NCBI GenBank assembly: GCA_002746155.1
Contig: NVWF01000001.1
Span: 283,640 to 327,051, forward strand
Reading direction: 5' to 3'
DNA length: 43,412 nucleotides
Source: Gammaproteobacteria bacterium
GTDB lineage: Bacteria; Pseudomonadota; Gammaproteobacteria; Enterobacterales; GCA-2746155
Shown: one piece after another, positions 25,292 to 36,089 of the stretch
How the letters are laid out: each line of letters starts with the position of its first letter
How positions within the stretch are numbered: position 1 is the stretch's first letter
Program-made: the position numbers and the translations under genes
The notes under the pieces: model-generated
What the model was told of the DNA's origin: nothing
Database searches by the model: none
Seen by the model: only the letters and a program-made list of their open reading frames with translations

Positions 25292-28135
25292 TTAGAAACG
25301 TAGTTTTACTGATACATATGCATGACGTCCTGCTGTCGAGTAGGTACGAGGATCGGTATTATCACTAAAACCGCCTTGTGCAAAAGGTGGATCTACATCG
25401 AAAAGATTAGTCATACCAACAGTTGTAGTTACATTTTCACTATAAAAATAGGTAAATCGTACGTCTTGGACAAGTTGCGAATCAATCATACGAGTGATTT
25501 GTGTGCCATTATCAACATACCAGTTTTCTTCAACTTCACCTACATAACGGAATGCGTAAGTTGCAGACCAATCATCAGTAGCTAATGAGACATTAATGTT
25601 TGTTTTCCACTCAGGGAAGTTACCAGCACCACCTCTAGCACCGTCGAAGAAAAAACCAGCATTATTAATGATATCGCCATTCGCTTGCTCAACATCGTAT
25701 GTATCATAGAACGTAGTATCTAAGGTCACTGATAATTGACCATATGCAAAGTCTCCATCGAAGTAGCGAGCGCTGAAGTCAAAACCTGAAGATACTACAC
25801 CACCAATGTTAATCGTACGATTATTTATCGCATTTGAATTACCGTATAAGCTAGGAACGTCAGGGCCGGTACGTTCTATTAGATCACAATGTAGACCCGT
25901 AGCCGCACAGCTATTAAGGATTAATTGCTCACCTAACGTGCTGATTGCATTAGTTATTTCAATGTCCCAGTAGTCTAGAGTTATAAATACGCCTTCAATA
26001 AATGCGGGACTGTATACTAAACCAACCGTAAATATATCTGCTTCTTCAGGTCTTGCTGCCTCATTACCTCCTCGTGTAGAAGACAAAGTTTCACCAAGTG
26101 GTACAAAACCACCTGGGGGAACACCGTCGGCAATACAGAATGGTGTTGGATTAACGCTACAAGGATCAAGAACTACTGGGCCAAAATTAGAAGCTCCGGC
26201 GAATAAATCAGATATTGATGGCGCACGAAATGCTGATGACGCCGTACCACGAAGGATTAAGCCATCCACAGGAGGCTCCCAGCGAATACCTACTTTATAG
26301 TTAGTTGTGTCAGTTTTATTACTAAACACCGTGTATTCAGAATAGCGACCTGCTAAGTCTAAATCTAAAGATTCGGCAATAGGAATGGTTGTTTCAATGT
26401 ATGCTTCGCTAACCTCATAACTACCGGAAGTAGGGGAGCGAGTTCTATCAGAGGTTGTTCTACCTAATGCAACTAACGCATCTGGGGAATCTGAACCTTT
26501 TTCTGATCTGCTTTCAATACCAAAAGCGACGCCTACCATACCCGCTGGAAGTTCATATACCTCACCAGACATTGAAGCCGAAACTATTTGTTGCTCGTTC
26601 GCTCCTACATCTTGTCCTTTAAACGAGATGTAATCGGCCATGGCTTGTGTAGCAGCGGTAGCAGTGAATGGCGTACCAAATATATTTAACGACACACAAC
26701 CAGGTATTGGAACAGCCATGGTACCACAGACAACTTCACCCGTTGTAGGATCAAGGAAAGATGGACCTACTGCTAATTCAATTTTATCAAAGTTGAGTTC
26801 ACCTAGGGCAGTAGTTATGGAACTGTTACTACCGAAGCTATAATAGGCTTCGTAATTCCAATCGTCAAAGACCTCACCTTCTACAGCAAACATGACACGG
26901 AAGGTGTCATTTTGATAAAAAGTATCACGCGAACCTGTTTCCTCTAATCGCCGACGCCAGTCTTGAATTTCTACAGTCTGATTCGCACCAAGAGGACTAT
27001 CAGCAGTAGTTCTTGGACCTTGAGTAATATTGTAATAGTTATCAGCACTATAAGGTATATTCTGACCATAGAACGCTAATGGCGCAAGTGATTGTGATGC
27101 GATTTTTAAGGCTGATACACGACGGTTAAAGCTTAATTCCGTTTTGAATCGTGTTGAGTCATCTATTTCGTATAGGCCACTAGCAAAAACACCGTATTTT
27201 TCTGATGGCGATAGATGATAATTTCCTGCTTGAAAGTTCCAGAAGTCTCTATCAGGATCAAAGCACTCAAATTCCCCGTCTGGGGTTCTAGGGCTTGATG
27301 GATCAGATTGACCTGGCCCATTAGCAGCGCCACGTGTAACTGAAGCACACGCACCACCGGGACCATCGATACTGTAAAAACGCCCCCAGGGTGGAGCCGA
27401 AGAACCACCTTTTCTAAATGTACCGTCAGGATTTAGTGAAAATGAAAAAGCAGACCAAGCACGATCGCGATTCCATTGTGGACCTATTTCAGTGTAGTAA
27501 GAATTAATCACTACATTACCTTTATTTGAGGAAAATCCCATGGTCATATCAATCGTTTTAGTTTCGCCATCTCCATTTTTAGTACTAGCATCGTAAGTTG
27601 TGTTGAATTCTATGCCTTCGAAATCGTTGCGAGTGATGATGTTTACAACGCCAGCTATAGCATCAGAACCATAGACAGCAGATGCACCATCTTTTAAAAC
27701 TTCAATACGCTCAACAATTGAAGTGGGAATGCTACTCATATCTACAGAGCTGTCGGCACCTGTACCAGAGCCAACCATACGACGGCCATTTAAAAGTACT
27801 AAAGTACGTTCTGCGCCTAACCCGCGAAGAGATACACGCACCGCACCAGAACCTTTATCATTAACATTCGCGTTTTCGCCTGCACCAGCTACAGATGGTA
27901 TCCTTTGTAGAAGATCTCCCATATTTGTAATGCCAGTTGCAACGAGTTCGGCACGAGTAATTACCTGTACGGGGTTAGCACCTTCAACATCACCACGTTT
28001 AATACGTGATCCTGTTACTGTAATAAGTTGTTCTTCCGTTACTTCCTCTTCAGCAGCTATGGTTGGTATTGCTAGGCTAGTCATCCCCATCCCCATTACA
28101 ATAACTAAGCCTTTTAATTTTATTTTATTTAGCAT
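25292..28135 (-). CDS. TonB-dependent outer-membrane receptor
   Basis: Signal peptide, plug domain (ITVTGSRIKRGDVEGANPVQVITRAEL; LLNGRRMVG; IEVLKDGASAVYGSDAIAGVVNIIT), C-terminal YVSVKLRF. Confidence 0.93.
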   Translation of the reverse strand: MLNKIKLKGLVIVMGMGMTSLAIPTIAAEEEVTEEQLITVTGSRIKRGDVEGANPVQVITRAELVATGITNMGDLLQRIPSVAGAGENANVNDKGSGAVRVSLRGLGAERTLVLLNGRRMVGSGTGADSSVDMSSIPTSIVERIEVLKDGASAVYGSDAIAGVVNIITRNDFEGIEFNTTYDASTKNGDGETKTIDMTMGFSSNKGNVVINSYYTEIGPQWNRDRAWSAFSFSLNPDGTFRKGGSSAPPWGRFYSIDGPGGACASVTRGAANGPGQSDPSSPRTPDGEFECFDPDRDFWNFQAGNYHLSPSEKYGVFASGLYEIDDSTRFKTELSFNRRVSALKIASQSLAPLAFYGQNIPYSADNYYNITQGPRTTADSPLGANQTVEIQDWRRRLEETGSRDTFYQNDTFRVMFAVEGEVFDDWNYEAYYSFGSNSSITTALGELNFDKIELAVGPSFLDPTTGEVVCGTMAVPIPGCVSLNIFGTPFTATAATQAMADYISFKGQDVGANEQQIVSASMSGEVYELPAGMVGVAFGIESRSEKGSDSPDALVALGRTTSDRTRSPTSGSYEVSEAYIETTIPIAESLDLDLAGRYSEYTVFSNKTDTTNYKVGIRWEPPVDGLILRGTASSAFRAPSISDLFAGASNFGPVVLDPCSVNPTPFCIADGVPPGGFVPLGETLSSTRGGNEAARPEEADIFTVGLVYSPAFIEGVFITLDYWDIEITNAISTLGEQLILNSCAATGLHCDLIERTGPDVPSLYGNSNAINNRTINIGGVVSSGFDFSARYFDGDFAYGQLSVTLDTTFYDTYDVEQANGDIINNAGFFFDGARGGAGNFPEWKTNINVSLATDDWSATYAFRYVGEVEENWYVDNGTQITRMIDSQLVQDVRFTYFYSENVTTTVGMTNLFDVDPPFAQGGFSDNTDPRTYSTAGRHAYVSVKLRF

Positions 28136-28308
28136 GTTTTAATTCCTTAGATTGTTTTATTGGTCGATATAATTTTTTAAGCGAACTGTTAAGCTAATTT
28201 GACTTTTAATCAAGTTGTAAGGTAATTATAAATCCCATTTCGTTATTCTATTATGCGAAATGTACAGAACAGTATAGAGACTAGACCTGTCACTAAGATG
28301 ACTCACAC

Positions 28309-28324
28309 ATGACAAAGCTGTAAT
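28309..28324. promoter_or_regulatory. Candidate CusR/CopR box between TonB receptor and cusR
   Basis: ATGACA-AAGC-TGTAAT, one mismatch from ATGACA-N4-TGTCAT. Confidence 0.5.
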
Positions 28325-28406
28325 TTCCGTGTCATGTTGCTGTCATGATTGATATTGCATAGTATTAACACTGGCAATAGTGAATAAATTTAATAAAAGG
28401 AAGTGT

Positions 28407-29093
28407 ATGCATTTACTCGTCGTTGAAGATGAAACCAAAACCGGTAATTACTTAAAGCAAGGCTTAAGCGAAGCTGGCTTTCAAGTTTCATTAGCAGATA
28501 ATGGTCTTGATGGTCATCATCTAGCGATGACCGAATTATTTGATGTCATTATATTAGATGTAATGCTGCCTGATATATCAGGCTGGCGAATTTTACAGTC
28601 GTTGCGTGAAGCACATAATTATACACCCGTATTATTTTTATCTGCTCGCGATAGTGTTGATGACAGAGTAAAAGGGCTTGAGCTTGGCGCTGATGATTAT
28701 TTGATAAAGCCGTTTGCCTTTTCTGAAGTATTAGCAAGAGTGCGCACCCTTATTCGTCGTGGTGGGACACAAAGAATTGAAGATATACTCAAAATTGCAG
28801 ATTTAGAAATGGATGTTCCAAAGCGAAAAGTACAACGTGCAGGTAAACGAATTTTACTCAGTAACAAAGAATTTAGCTTACTTGAATTATTACTCCGCCA
28901 TGAAAGTGAAGTGTTACCGCGCTCACTTATTTCTTCCCAAATTTGGGATATGAATTTTGACAGTGATACCAATGTCATTGACGTCGCAATTAGAAGACTA
29001 AGAGGGAAAGTAGACGATGACTTTTCAGTAAAGCTGATTCATACCGTTCGGGGTATGGGTTATAGATTAGAGGTAGATATAGATGAAAACTAA
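28407..29093 (+). CDS. cusR: OmpR-family heavy-metal response regulator (CusR/CopR-like)
   Basis: [25 protein letters not shown]...[14 protein letters not shown]...[26 protein letters not shown]; winged helix C-terminus. ORF-track start is 28380. Confidence 0.9.
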   Translation: MHLLVVEDETKTGNYLKQGLSEAGFQVSLADNGLDGHHLAMTELFDVIILDVMLPDISGWRILQSLREAHNYTPVLFLSARDSVDDRVKGLELGADDYLIKPFAFSEVLARVRTLIRRGGTQRIEDILKIADLEMDVPKRKVQRAGKRILLSNKEFSLLELLLRHESEVLPRSLISSQIWDMNFDSDTNVIDVAIRRLRGKVDDDFSVKLIHTVRGMGYRLEVDIDEN

Positions 29094-30477
29094 ATTTCGA
29101 CCAATGTCACTGACTTTAAGAGTTGTGTTATTTGTAGCAATAACCGTTGTGTTTAGCCTTTCATTTATAGGAATATTGATCGATAGTTCTATTAACCATC
29201 ACTTTTCTCAGCAAGACAATGGTGAGCTTAAAGTCATTAATAATTCAATTGAAAATATTTTATCCCAAAATCATAATACAAAAGAACAACTCATCACGCA
29301 CTTATCAAGTGCAGTTGCTGGCCATCACGGTGTCTATTACCAAGTTAATACTTCAAAAGGGGATTTTCTATATAGTAATTCAACTAACAATTTTAGCGAC
29401 TTAAGTCAGTCTCTTCCGTCAGTGATAGGTTTTAGTAGTGAAAATATAACTCGACAGCGAGTAGGAAAATCTATATTCAGAATGTTGGTTACTAATTATA
29501 AAAGTCAATATTCCGGTTACAAAATCACAGTCGCTATTGATATGCATTTTCATATAGCATTTTTAACTCAATTCAGACAAAGCTTGTGGGTTATTATGAT
29601 AGGTTCGGGGTTACTTGTTTTGCTAGCGGCATGGTTCGCTGTTCATCAAGGTCTAAACCCTTTACGCGGCCTGAGTAGAAATATGCATGATATTCAAACC
29701 AATAAAATGGATGTCAGGCTAGATGAAAATAGTATTCCTATAGAACTTGTAAATATGGTGCAATCATTTAATTCGATGCTCGACAGGCTACAAGATGAGT
29801 TTATACGCTTATCAAACTTTTCTACTGATATTGCTCATGAATTAAGAACGCCACTGACGAATATCTTTACCCAAAACCAGGTAGTCCTATCGAGGCCAAG
29901 GAAGCTCGAAGAATATAAGGATGTGCTATTTTCTAACCTTGAAGAACTTGATCGGCTAACTAAAATGGTAAGTGATATGTTGTGGTTAGCAAAAACACAA
30001 AATGGTTTAATAGAGCTTAAACAACAAGTATTAAACTATAATACAGAGGTAGATGTATTATTTGAGTACTTTGATGCCTTAGCTGAGGATGAAAATATTA
30101 CACTGGTAAAGCAAGGACAAGATTTAGATTTTTATTGCGACAAATTACATTTTCGTCAATTATTATCAAATCTTTTATCAAATGCTCTTAGATACACACC
30201 ACAAGGTTCGTCGATAACGGTAAATAGTGAAAAAATAGACGATGGCCAAATTTGTATCTCAGTCATAAACCCAGGAGAAAAAATAGCACCGGAACATTTA
30301 CCCTATCTATTTGATCGTTTTTATCGACCCGATAAATCAAGACAGCGACACAGAGATGGCGCTGGATTAGGGCTTTCGATTGTCAAAGCTATAGTGGAAG
30401 CAAATGGTGGTAAAATAGATGTTTCTTCCGATGACAATACGTGCTTTAGAGTTTATTTGGCTCTAGTAAAAGATTGA
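29083..30477 (+). CDS. cusS: Heavy-metal sensor histidine kinase (CusS/CopS-like)
   Basis: Two TMs, HAMP, H-box [25 protein letters not shown], HATPase motifs [13 protein letters not shown]. Confidence 0.9.
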   Translation: MKTKFRPMSLTLRVVLFVAITVVFSLSFIGILIDSSINHHFSQQDNGELKVINNSIENILSQNHNTKEQLITHLSSAVAGHHGVYYQVNTSKGDFLYSNSTNNFSDLSQSLPSVIGFSSENITRQRVGKSIFRMLVTNYKSQYSGYKITVAIDMHFHIAFLTQFRQSLWVIMIGSGLLVLLAAWFAVHQGLNPLRGLSRNMHDIQTNKMDVRLDENSIPIELVNMVQSFNSMLDRLQDEFIRLSNFSTDIAHELRTPLTNIFTQNQVVLSRPRKLEEYKDVLFSNLEELDRLTKMVSDMLWLAKTQNGLIELKQQVLNYNTEVDVLFEYFDALAEDENITLVKQGQDLDFYCDKLHFRQLLSNLLSNALRYTPQGSSITVNSEKIDDGQICISVINPGEKIAPEHLPYLFDRFYRPDKSRQRHRDGAGLGLSIVKAIVEANGGKIDVSSDDNTCFRVYLALVKD

Positions 30478-30588
30478 ATATTTAGAACTTTATGGGCCTG
30501 TAAATGATTCTGTGTAATTGTCACTTTCAAATGTAATCCGTCAAACGTTCTCCAAATTCAATTGTAATCATCCTAATTAATTATAACG

Positions 30589-30615
30589 AAAGCTCACCAA
30601 TGCATGGCGAGCTTT
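30589..30615. terminator. Hairpin terminator between convergent cusS and the 30641 gene
   Basis: AAAGCTC-N13-GAGCTTT followed by AATTA. Confidence 0.5.
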
Positions 30616-30640
30616 AATTAGTACTTGTTATAGTAGAATG

Positions 30641-30964
30641 CTAGTGGTCATGTTTATCTTCATCACCTTGCTTTTTTTTAGCCTTCTTCTCATGATTCAT
30701 TTCCTTATGGTTCATTTTTTCTGCATTTTTCCCATCATGATGCTCTGAGTTCTTTGTTTGTTTTTTGCATTTTTTCATCATGGCAATCATTACTGGATCA
30801 GTCATATCCATTTTCTTACCTTCTTTTTTCATTTTTTCTAATGGCGCACAATTGGCTTTTTCTACATTTTTCTTGTGAAGTTTTGGCTCATGTGCATTAG
30901 ATGCAAAAGAAAATGCTAATAAAGGTGTAACAATAAATACTAGTTTAGTTAATTTGTTCATGTC
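30641..30964 (-). CDS. Small periplasmic Lys/Met/His-rich protein (putative metal-binding)
   Basis: Signal peptide MNKLTKLVFIVTPLLAFSFASNA; ANCAPLEKMKKEGKKMDMTDPVMIAMMKKCKK; tail HHDGKNAEKMNHKEMNHEKKAKKKQGDEDKHDH. Confidence 0.7.
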   Translation of the reverse strand, partial: DMNKLTKLVFIVTPLLAFSFASNAHEPKLHKKNVEKANCAPLEKMKKEGKKMDMTDPVMIAMMKKCKKQTKNSEHHDGKNAEKMNHKEMNHEKKAKKKQGDEDKHDH

Positions 30965-31053
30965 TTGTTTCCTCAAATGTTTAATAAAATTTGTCCTTGC
31001 TGTTACATGATAAATTTATCCTCGTATAACAGCATAAACTCCTTACTTAATGG

Positions 31054-31566
31054 CTATGTTTTTTTGGGTTTGTAATCACGTGCAGATGAGTGTGAATGCA
31101 CTACTTTCCATTGGTTATCAATTAAACGAAATAAAAATGTTTGATAGCCACTTTTATCAAACGTCCTGTCGCTATTTCTAACCTTTCCTTTTACTCTTGT
31201 ATCGGCAACTGCCCAGGCAAAAATCGGTTTATCTTTTCCTTCAAAATTAACTTCGATATTTGAAAAGTCTAACTTTAAATATTCAAGAGCTTCTTTTTCT
31301 GGCTCGACGTGATGAATAACGAGACTATCTAAACCTGCATTTTGCCCGCCAGATTCAACATAACGTGCTCCTTTAAAATCTAAAAAGTTTTTTCTAAAAG
31401 GTTTTCCATCACCATTTTCCCAGCCATATTTAATTTGCTTGATAATTGAAATAATCTGCTGTTTATTACTTTGATCATCACCCTCTGCTGATAGTGCACT
31501 AGGTAACAATGTAATTGTCGCTATTGCTGTAGCCGTTAATAAAGTAACTATAAGTTTATTTTTCAT
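31054..31566 (-). CDS. Periplasmic NTF2/SnoaL-like protein
   Basis: Signal peptide; [41 protein letters not shown]...[24 protein letters not shown]2-like layout. Confidence 0.65.
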   Translation of the reverse strand: MKNKLIVTLLTATAIATITLLPSALSAEGDDQSNKQQIISIIKQIKYGWENGDGKPFRKNFLDFKGARYVESGGQNAGLDSLVIHHVEPEKEALEYLKLDFSNIEVNFEGKDKPIFAWAVADTRVKGKVRNSDRTFDKSGYQTFLFRLIDNQWKVVHSHSSARDYKPKKT

Positions 31567-31617
31567 TTATTTAGTTTCCTCTTGGTTTAAAATAAAAATT
31601 ATGGTCGTAAATTTATC

Positions 31618-34600
31618 TTACTTAAAAGACTGTTTGCGCCACAAAAAATAAATCGCGGGCACAATAAGCAAGGTTAAAATAACCGAACTTAGCATTCCTC
31701 CAACCATTGGCGCAGCAATACGGCTCATAACTTCAGATCCAGTTCCACTACCAAGCAATATTGGTAGCAACCCTACAATAATCGCAGCAGCGGTCATCAA
31801 AACAGGTCTAATCCTCATTCCGGCACCCTGCAAAACGGCTTCTGCTAGAATGGCTACTGTTGGTTTCATATTTTTCTGTTGGCAAGCCACTATCATCTTT
31901 TGATAAGCTTGATTTAGGTAGACCAACATAATAACGCCAATTTCGACTGATACACCCGCCAATGCGATAAAACCAACTCCAACAGCCACGGAAAAATTAA
32001 ACCCTTGCAAATACATCAACCAAATACTACCCACCATTGCAAAGGGTAAAGTTCCCATGATTATAGCTACTTCGACAAAATTTCTAAAATAAACGAACAG
32101 TAATACAACAATGATAAATAAAGTTAATGGTACCACGTACATCAACTTAGCTTTTGCCCGAACCATATATTCATATTGACCAGACCAAGCAATGGAATAG
32201 CCCACCGGTAGAATCAGTTCTCGCTCTACAACCGATTGAGCCTCGACCACATAACTACCCACATCAACTCCTTCTATATCAATAAATGACCAACCATTGA
32301 GACGCGCATTCTCGCTTTTTATACCTGGAGGCCCATCTTCAATGAAGATTTTTGCGACATCAGCTAAGGCAATCCGTTGTCCTGAGGGTGTCACTATGGG
32401 CAGTTGAGCCAATTGCTCAGGCGAGTTTCGATAGTCTTGTGGATAGCGTATATTAACTGGATATCGCTCAAGACCTTCCACAGTTTGGGTGACATTCATG
32501 CCGCCAATTGCGGTGGAAACAACCTGTTGGACGTCTGCGATATTTAATCCATAACGGGCCGCTTTTTCGCGTTGAATATCCACTTTGATATATCGACCGC
32601 CCGCCACTCGCTCCGAGTAAACCGAAGCTGTACCTGGCACATCCTTTAAAATATCTTCAAGCTGTTTTCCAATATCTTGTATTACCGTTAGTTGTGGCCC
32701 GGAAATTTTAATCCCCACTGGGGTTTTGATCCCTGTGGCTAGCATATCAATACGGGTTTTTATTGGCATAACCCAAGCGTTAGTCACACCTGGAAATTTA
32801 ACCAACGCATCGAGTTCTTTTTTCAAGGACTCAGTGGTTACACCTTCTCGCCATTCACTGCGTGGTTTTAATTGAATAAAGGTCTCTATCATAGACAAGG
32901 GAGCTGGATCAGTCGCGGTTTCCGCCCTGCCAACTTTACCAAAAACCGTTTCAACTTCGGGAACCGTTTTGATTAATTTATTTGTTTGCTGGAGAAGCTC
33001 TCTCGCTTTACCGATTGAAATCCCTGGATAGGTGGTTGGCATATACATCAGATCGCCTTCATCCAAGGGTGGAATAAACTCACTACCAATTTTATCAGCC
33101 GGCCAAAAGCCAATGTATAAAACAACTAGCGCGATAGACAATGTTGTTTTAGGAAAGCTTAAAACTTTTTTAAGAATGGGAATATAAGTGGCAGTCAACA
33201 CCCGATTGATGGGATTCTTATGCTCCGGTATAATCTTCCCCCGAATAAAATAGCCCATCAATACAGGAACCAATGTAATCGCAAGAATCGCTGACGCTGC
33301 CATTGCATAAGTCTTGGTAAAAGCCAGTGGTGCAAACATTCGGCCCTCTTGTGCTTCTAAGGTAAAGACAGGGAAAAAACTCACGGTAATAATGAGTAAA
33401 CTGAAGAATAATGCAGGCCCGACTTCTCCTGCTGATTCGGCAACAATTTTCCAACGATTTTCATTGGTAAGCGGCGTTTTTTCCATATGCTTGTGCATAT
33501 TTTCGATCATCACTATCGCACCATCAATCATCGCACCAATCGCAATCGCAATACCCCCCAGTGACATGATGTTTGCATTTAAGCCCTGCCAATGCATGAT
33601 GCTAAATGCAGCAAGAATTCCCACAGGCAAACTTATAATAGCCACTAATGCAGAGCGAACGTGGAATAGAAAAACAATGCAAACCAGCGCAACCACGCCA
33701 AACTCTTCTAACAATGTAAACCACAAATTCTCCACTGCTCGTTCGATCAAGGCGCTGCGATCATAAACCGGAATAATTTCAACACCTTTTGGCAACCCCT
33801 TTTTTAATTGTTCAAGCTTCGCTTTAGTCGCATCAATGACATTTTGAGCATTTTCGCCAAAGCGCATAATGACTATCCCGCCCACCGTTTCGCCTTCACC
33901 ATTTAGCTCTGCAACACCTCGGCGCATTTGTGGGCCTATACCGATCTCGGCAACATCTTTTAACAAAAGAGGCGTACCATTTTGATTAAGGCCCAGCGGT
34001 ATATTACCCAAGTCTTGTTCGTTCTTAAGATAGCCTGTCGCACGTACCATATATTCAGCTTCGGCCATTTCAATCACCGATGCGCCTATTTCCTGATTGC
34101 CTCGTTTAATCGCATTTTGAATATGAGACAAGGGCATACCAAAGGCTCTCAGCTTGTCGGGATCAACTCTAATTTGATACTGTTTAACCATTCCGCCAAT
34201 CGCACTCACTTCCGAAACGCCGGGAACAGTTTGCAATTCATATTTTAAGAACCAATCCTGGAGGCTTCTGAGTTGGCTGATATCATTTTCGCCGGTCTTA
34301 TCGACTAAAGCGTATAAATAGACCCAACCAACGCCCGTTGCATCCGGTCCTAATTGGGGTCTGGCATTAGCTGGCAGTGAAGGTGCCACTTGGCTAAGGT
34401 ATTCCAATACTCTGCTTCGAGCCCAATAGAGGTCGGTTTTCTCATCGAATATAATATAAACATAGGAATCACCGAAAAAAGAATAACCCCTCACAGTCAC
34501 AGCACCTGGAACCGATAACATTGCTGTGGTTAGAGGGTAAGTCACTTGGTCTTCAACTACCTGTGGTGCCTGACCAGGATAAGTAGTCTTAATGATGACT

Positions 34601-34737
34601 TGTACATCTGATAGATCTGGAAGCGCATCCACAGGCGTATTTTTTAAGGAATACAAACCTACCGCGACTACCATAAAAGTCGCTAGTAACACAAAAAAAC
34701 GATTATCGACTGACCATTGAATTATAGACTTAATCAT
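31618..34737 (-). CDS. cusA: CusA-like heavy-metal RND efflux pump
   Basis: 1039 aa; IIQWSVDNRFFVLLATFMVVAVGLYSLKNTPVDALPDLSDVQVIIKTTYPGQAP; GAMIDGAIVMIENMHKH; IDMLATGIKTPVGIKISG. Confidence 0.95.
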   Translation of the reverse strand: MIKSIIQWSVDNRFFVLLATFMVVAVGLYSLKNTPVDALPDLSDVQVIIKTTYPGQAPQVVEDQVTYPLTTAMLSVPGAVTVRGYSFFGDSYVYIIFDEKTDLYWARSRVLEYLSQVAPSLPANARPQLGPDATGVGWVYLYALVDKTGENDISQLRSLQDWFLKYELQTVPGVSEVSAIGGMVKQYQIRVDPDKLRAFGMPLSHIQNAIKRGNQEIGASVIEMAEAEYMVRATGYLKNEQDLGNIPLGLNQNGTPLLLKDVAEIGIGPQMRRGVAELNGEGETVGGIVIMRFGENAQNVIDATKAKLEQLKKGLPKGVEIIPVYDRSALIERAVENLWFTLLEEFGVVALVCIVFLFHVRSALVAIISLPVGILAAFSIMHWQGLNANIMSLGGIAIAIGAMIDGAIVMIENMHKHMEKTPLTNENRWKIVAESAGEVGPALFFSLLIITVSFFPVFTLEAQEGRMFAPLAFTKTYAMAASAILAITLVPVLMGYFIRGKIIPEHKNPINRVLTATYIPILKKVLSFPKTTLSIALVVLYIGFWPADKIGSEFIPPLDEGDLMYMPTTYPGISIGKARELLQQTNKLIKTVPEVETVFGKVGRAETATDPAPLSMIETFIQLKPRSEWREGVTTESLKKELDALVKFPGVTNAWVMPIKTRIDMLATGIKTPVGIKISGPQLTVIQDIGKQLEDILKDVPGTASVYSERVAGGRYIKVDIQREKAARYGLNIADVQQVVSTAIGGMNVTQTVEGLERYPVNIRYPQDYRNSPEQLAQLPIVTPSGQRIALADVAKIFIEDGPPGIKSENARLNGWSFIDIEGVDVGSYVVEAQSVVERELILPVGYSIAWSGQYEYMVRAKAKLMYVVPLTLFIIVVLLFVYFRNFVEVAIIMGTLPFAMVGSIWLMYLQGFNFSVAVGVGFIALAGVSVEIGVIMLVYLNQAYQKMIVACQQKNMKPTVAILAEAVLQGAGMRIRPVLMTAAAIIVGLLPILLGSGTGSEVMSRIAAPMVGGMLSSVILTLLIVPAIYFLWRKQSFK

Positions 34738-34742
34738 CGCTG

Positions 34743-36089
34743 TTACTCCGGTTCGCTCTTGTTAGAATTTGGCTTAACTGAATCTACTGCTTGCGGATAG
34801 ATTTCAGCTGATTCCGACGCTTTATCTGATAAGGTTGTTTCTTCAAGCGGATGATGCATGCGTTTAAAATCCGATGATTTGCTCGATTCCGAATCTAATA
34901 AAAATTGAGCGGATGTGACAACTAACTCGCCTTCATCAAGGCCTGCTAAAATTTCTGCAGACTTATCGTCATAACGACCTACTTTGACTTCAATAGATTT
35001 ATATCGACCTTCACCCAACGCTAGTACAACACGTTCTGTACTGCCAGTACGTATCACCGCTTCTTTGGGAACCAGTAATGATTTTCCTTCATTATTGGGA
35101 TGTATAATAACCTGTGTAAACATATTAGGCTTGAGCTGACGGTCTTTATTTTCAAAAAGCAAACGAACTTTCAAGGTACGTGTTTTTGGATTGAGTGTAG
35201 GATAAACATAATCGACTCTACCCTGCCATTCTCGACCTGGTAAATAGCCTAAGCTCATGGTCACAGCCAACCCTTGAGTCACTAATGATGATTGGCTTTC
35301 AAAAACTTCAGCATCTACCCATACCTGATCAAGCTTGCCAATTGACATCATAGTTATGCTGGGCTTCACGAAAAATCCTTCGCGAATATTAAGGTTATCG
35401 ATCACTCCATCTTGTGGCACATAAAAAGTAATTGTTTGCTTAACTTGTCTAGTTTTCTTAATGTTTTTGATCGCTCGACTCGGTATTTGTAAAGCTTTAA
35501 GTCGATCTTCTGCTGCTTTAATTAAACGGGCATTGTTTCGATCTAACGCTATTAAATACTCTTCCTGAGCATTCACGAGTTCCGGTGAATAAATCTCGTA
35601 TAGAGGTGCATTTTTGGTGACGATATCACCATCCGCTTTCATATATAACTTTTCTATCCAGCCTTGTACTCGGGAATGAATATGAATCAATTGTTCTTCG
35701 TCGTAAGCCACATAGCCGACCGTTTTGATACGCGAATGCATGGATTTATATTCTGCCATCGCCGTTCTGACACCCAAATTATTGACCACCTCGGGTGATA
35801 TTTTTATGGTACCAACGCCAGAGTCAGAACTAGAACCGCCATCTTCGTAGACAGGCACTAAATCCATACCCATAGGTGATTTTCCGGGTTTATCCCTTCG
35901 GTAATTGGCATCCATTGGAGCGACCCAATACTTAGGTTTTTTTTCTACGACAGCAGGTTCACCACTCATATTATTATCTGAACCATCAAAAATAGTGTAT
36001 CCAGCAAATGTAACTGCTGAGCCGAAAACTGCAGCGACAATCAGTGGGATAATACTGTTTGTCGATTTTTTGTTTAATTCATTACTCAT
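34743..36089 (-). CDS. cusB: CusB-like periplasmic adaptor
   Basis: YWVAPMDANYRRDKPGKSPMGMDLVPVYED metal-binding segment, HlyD-like core. Start MSNELNK overlapping the tolC-like stop. Confidence 0.92.
   Translation of the reverse strand: MSNELNKKSTNSIIPLIVAAVFGSAVTFAGYTIFDGSDNNMSGEPAVVEKKPKYWVAPMDANYRRDKPGKSPMGMDLVPVYEDGGSSSDSGVGTIKISPEVVNNLGVRTAMAEYKSMHSRIKTVGYVAYDEEQLIHIHSRVQGWIEKLYMKADGDIVTKNAPLYEIYSPELVNAQEEYLIALDRNNARLIKAAEDRLKALQIPSRAIKNIKKTRQVKQTITFYVPQDGVIDNLNIREGFFVKPSITMMSIGKLDQVWVDAEVFESQSSLVTQGLAVTMSLGYLPGREWQGRVDYVYPTLNPKTRTLKVRLLFENKDRQLKPNMFTQVIIHPNNEGKSLLVPKEAVIRTGSTERVVLALGEGRYKSIEVKVGRYDDKSAEILAGLDEGELVVTSAQFLLDSESSKSSDFKRMHHPLEETTLSDKASESAEIYPQAVDSVKPNSNKSEPE

Noticed and set aside
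27723-28142. 139-aa plus-strand ORF
   Set aside because: Antisense to the conserved TonB plug domain.
33218-33454. 78-aa minus-strand ORF in another frame
   Set aside because: Overlaps cusA in an alternative frame; no independent support.
33314-33766. 150-aa plus-strand ORF
   Set aside because: Antisense to cusA core motifs.
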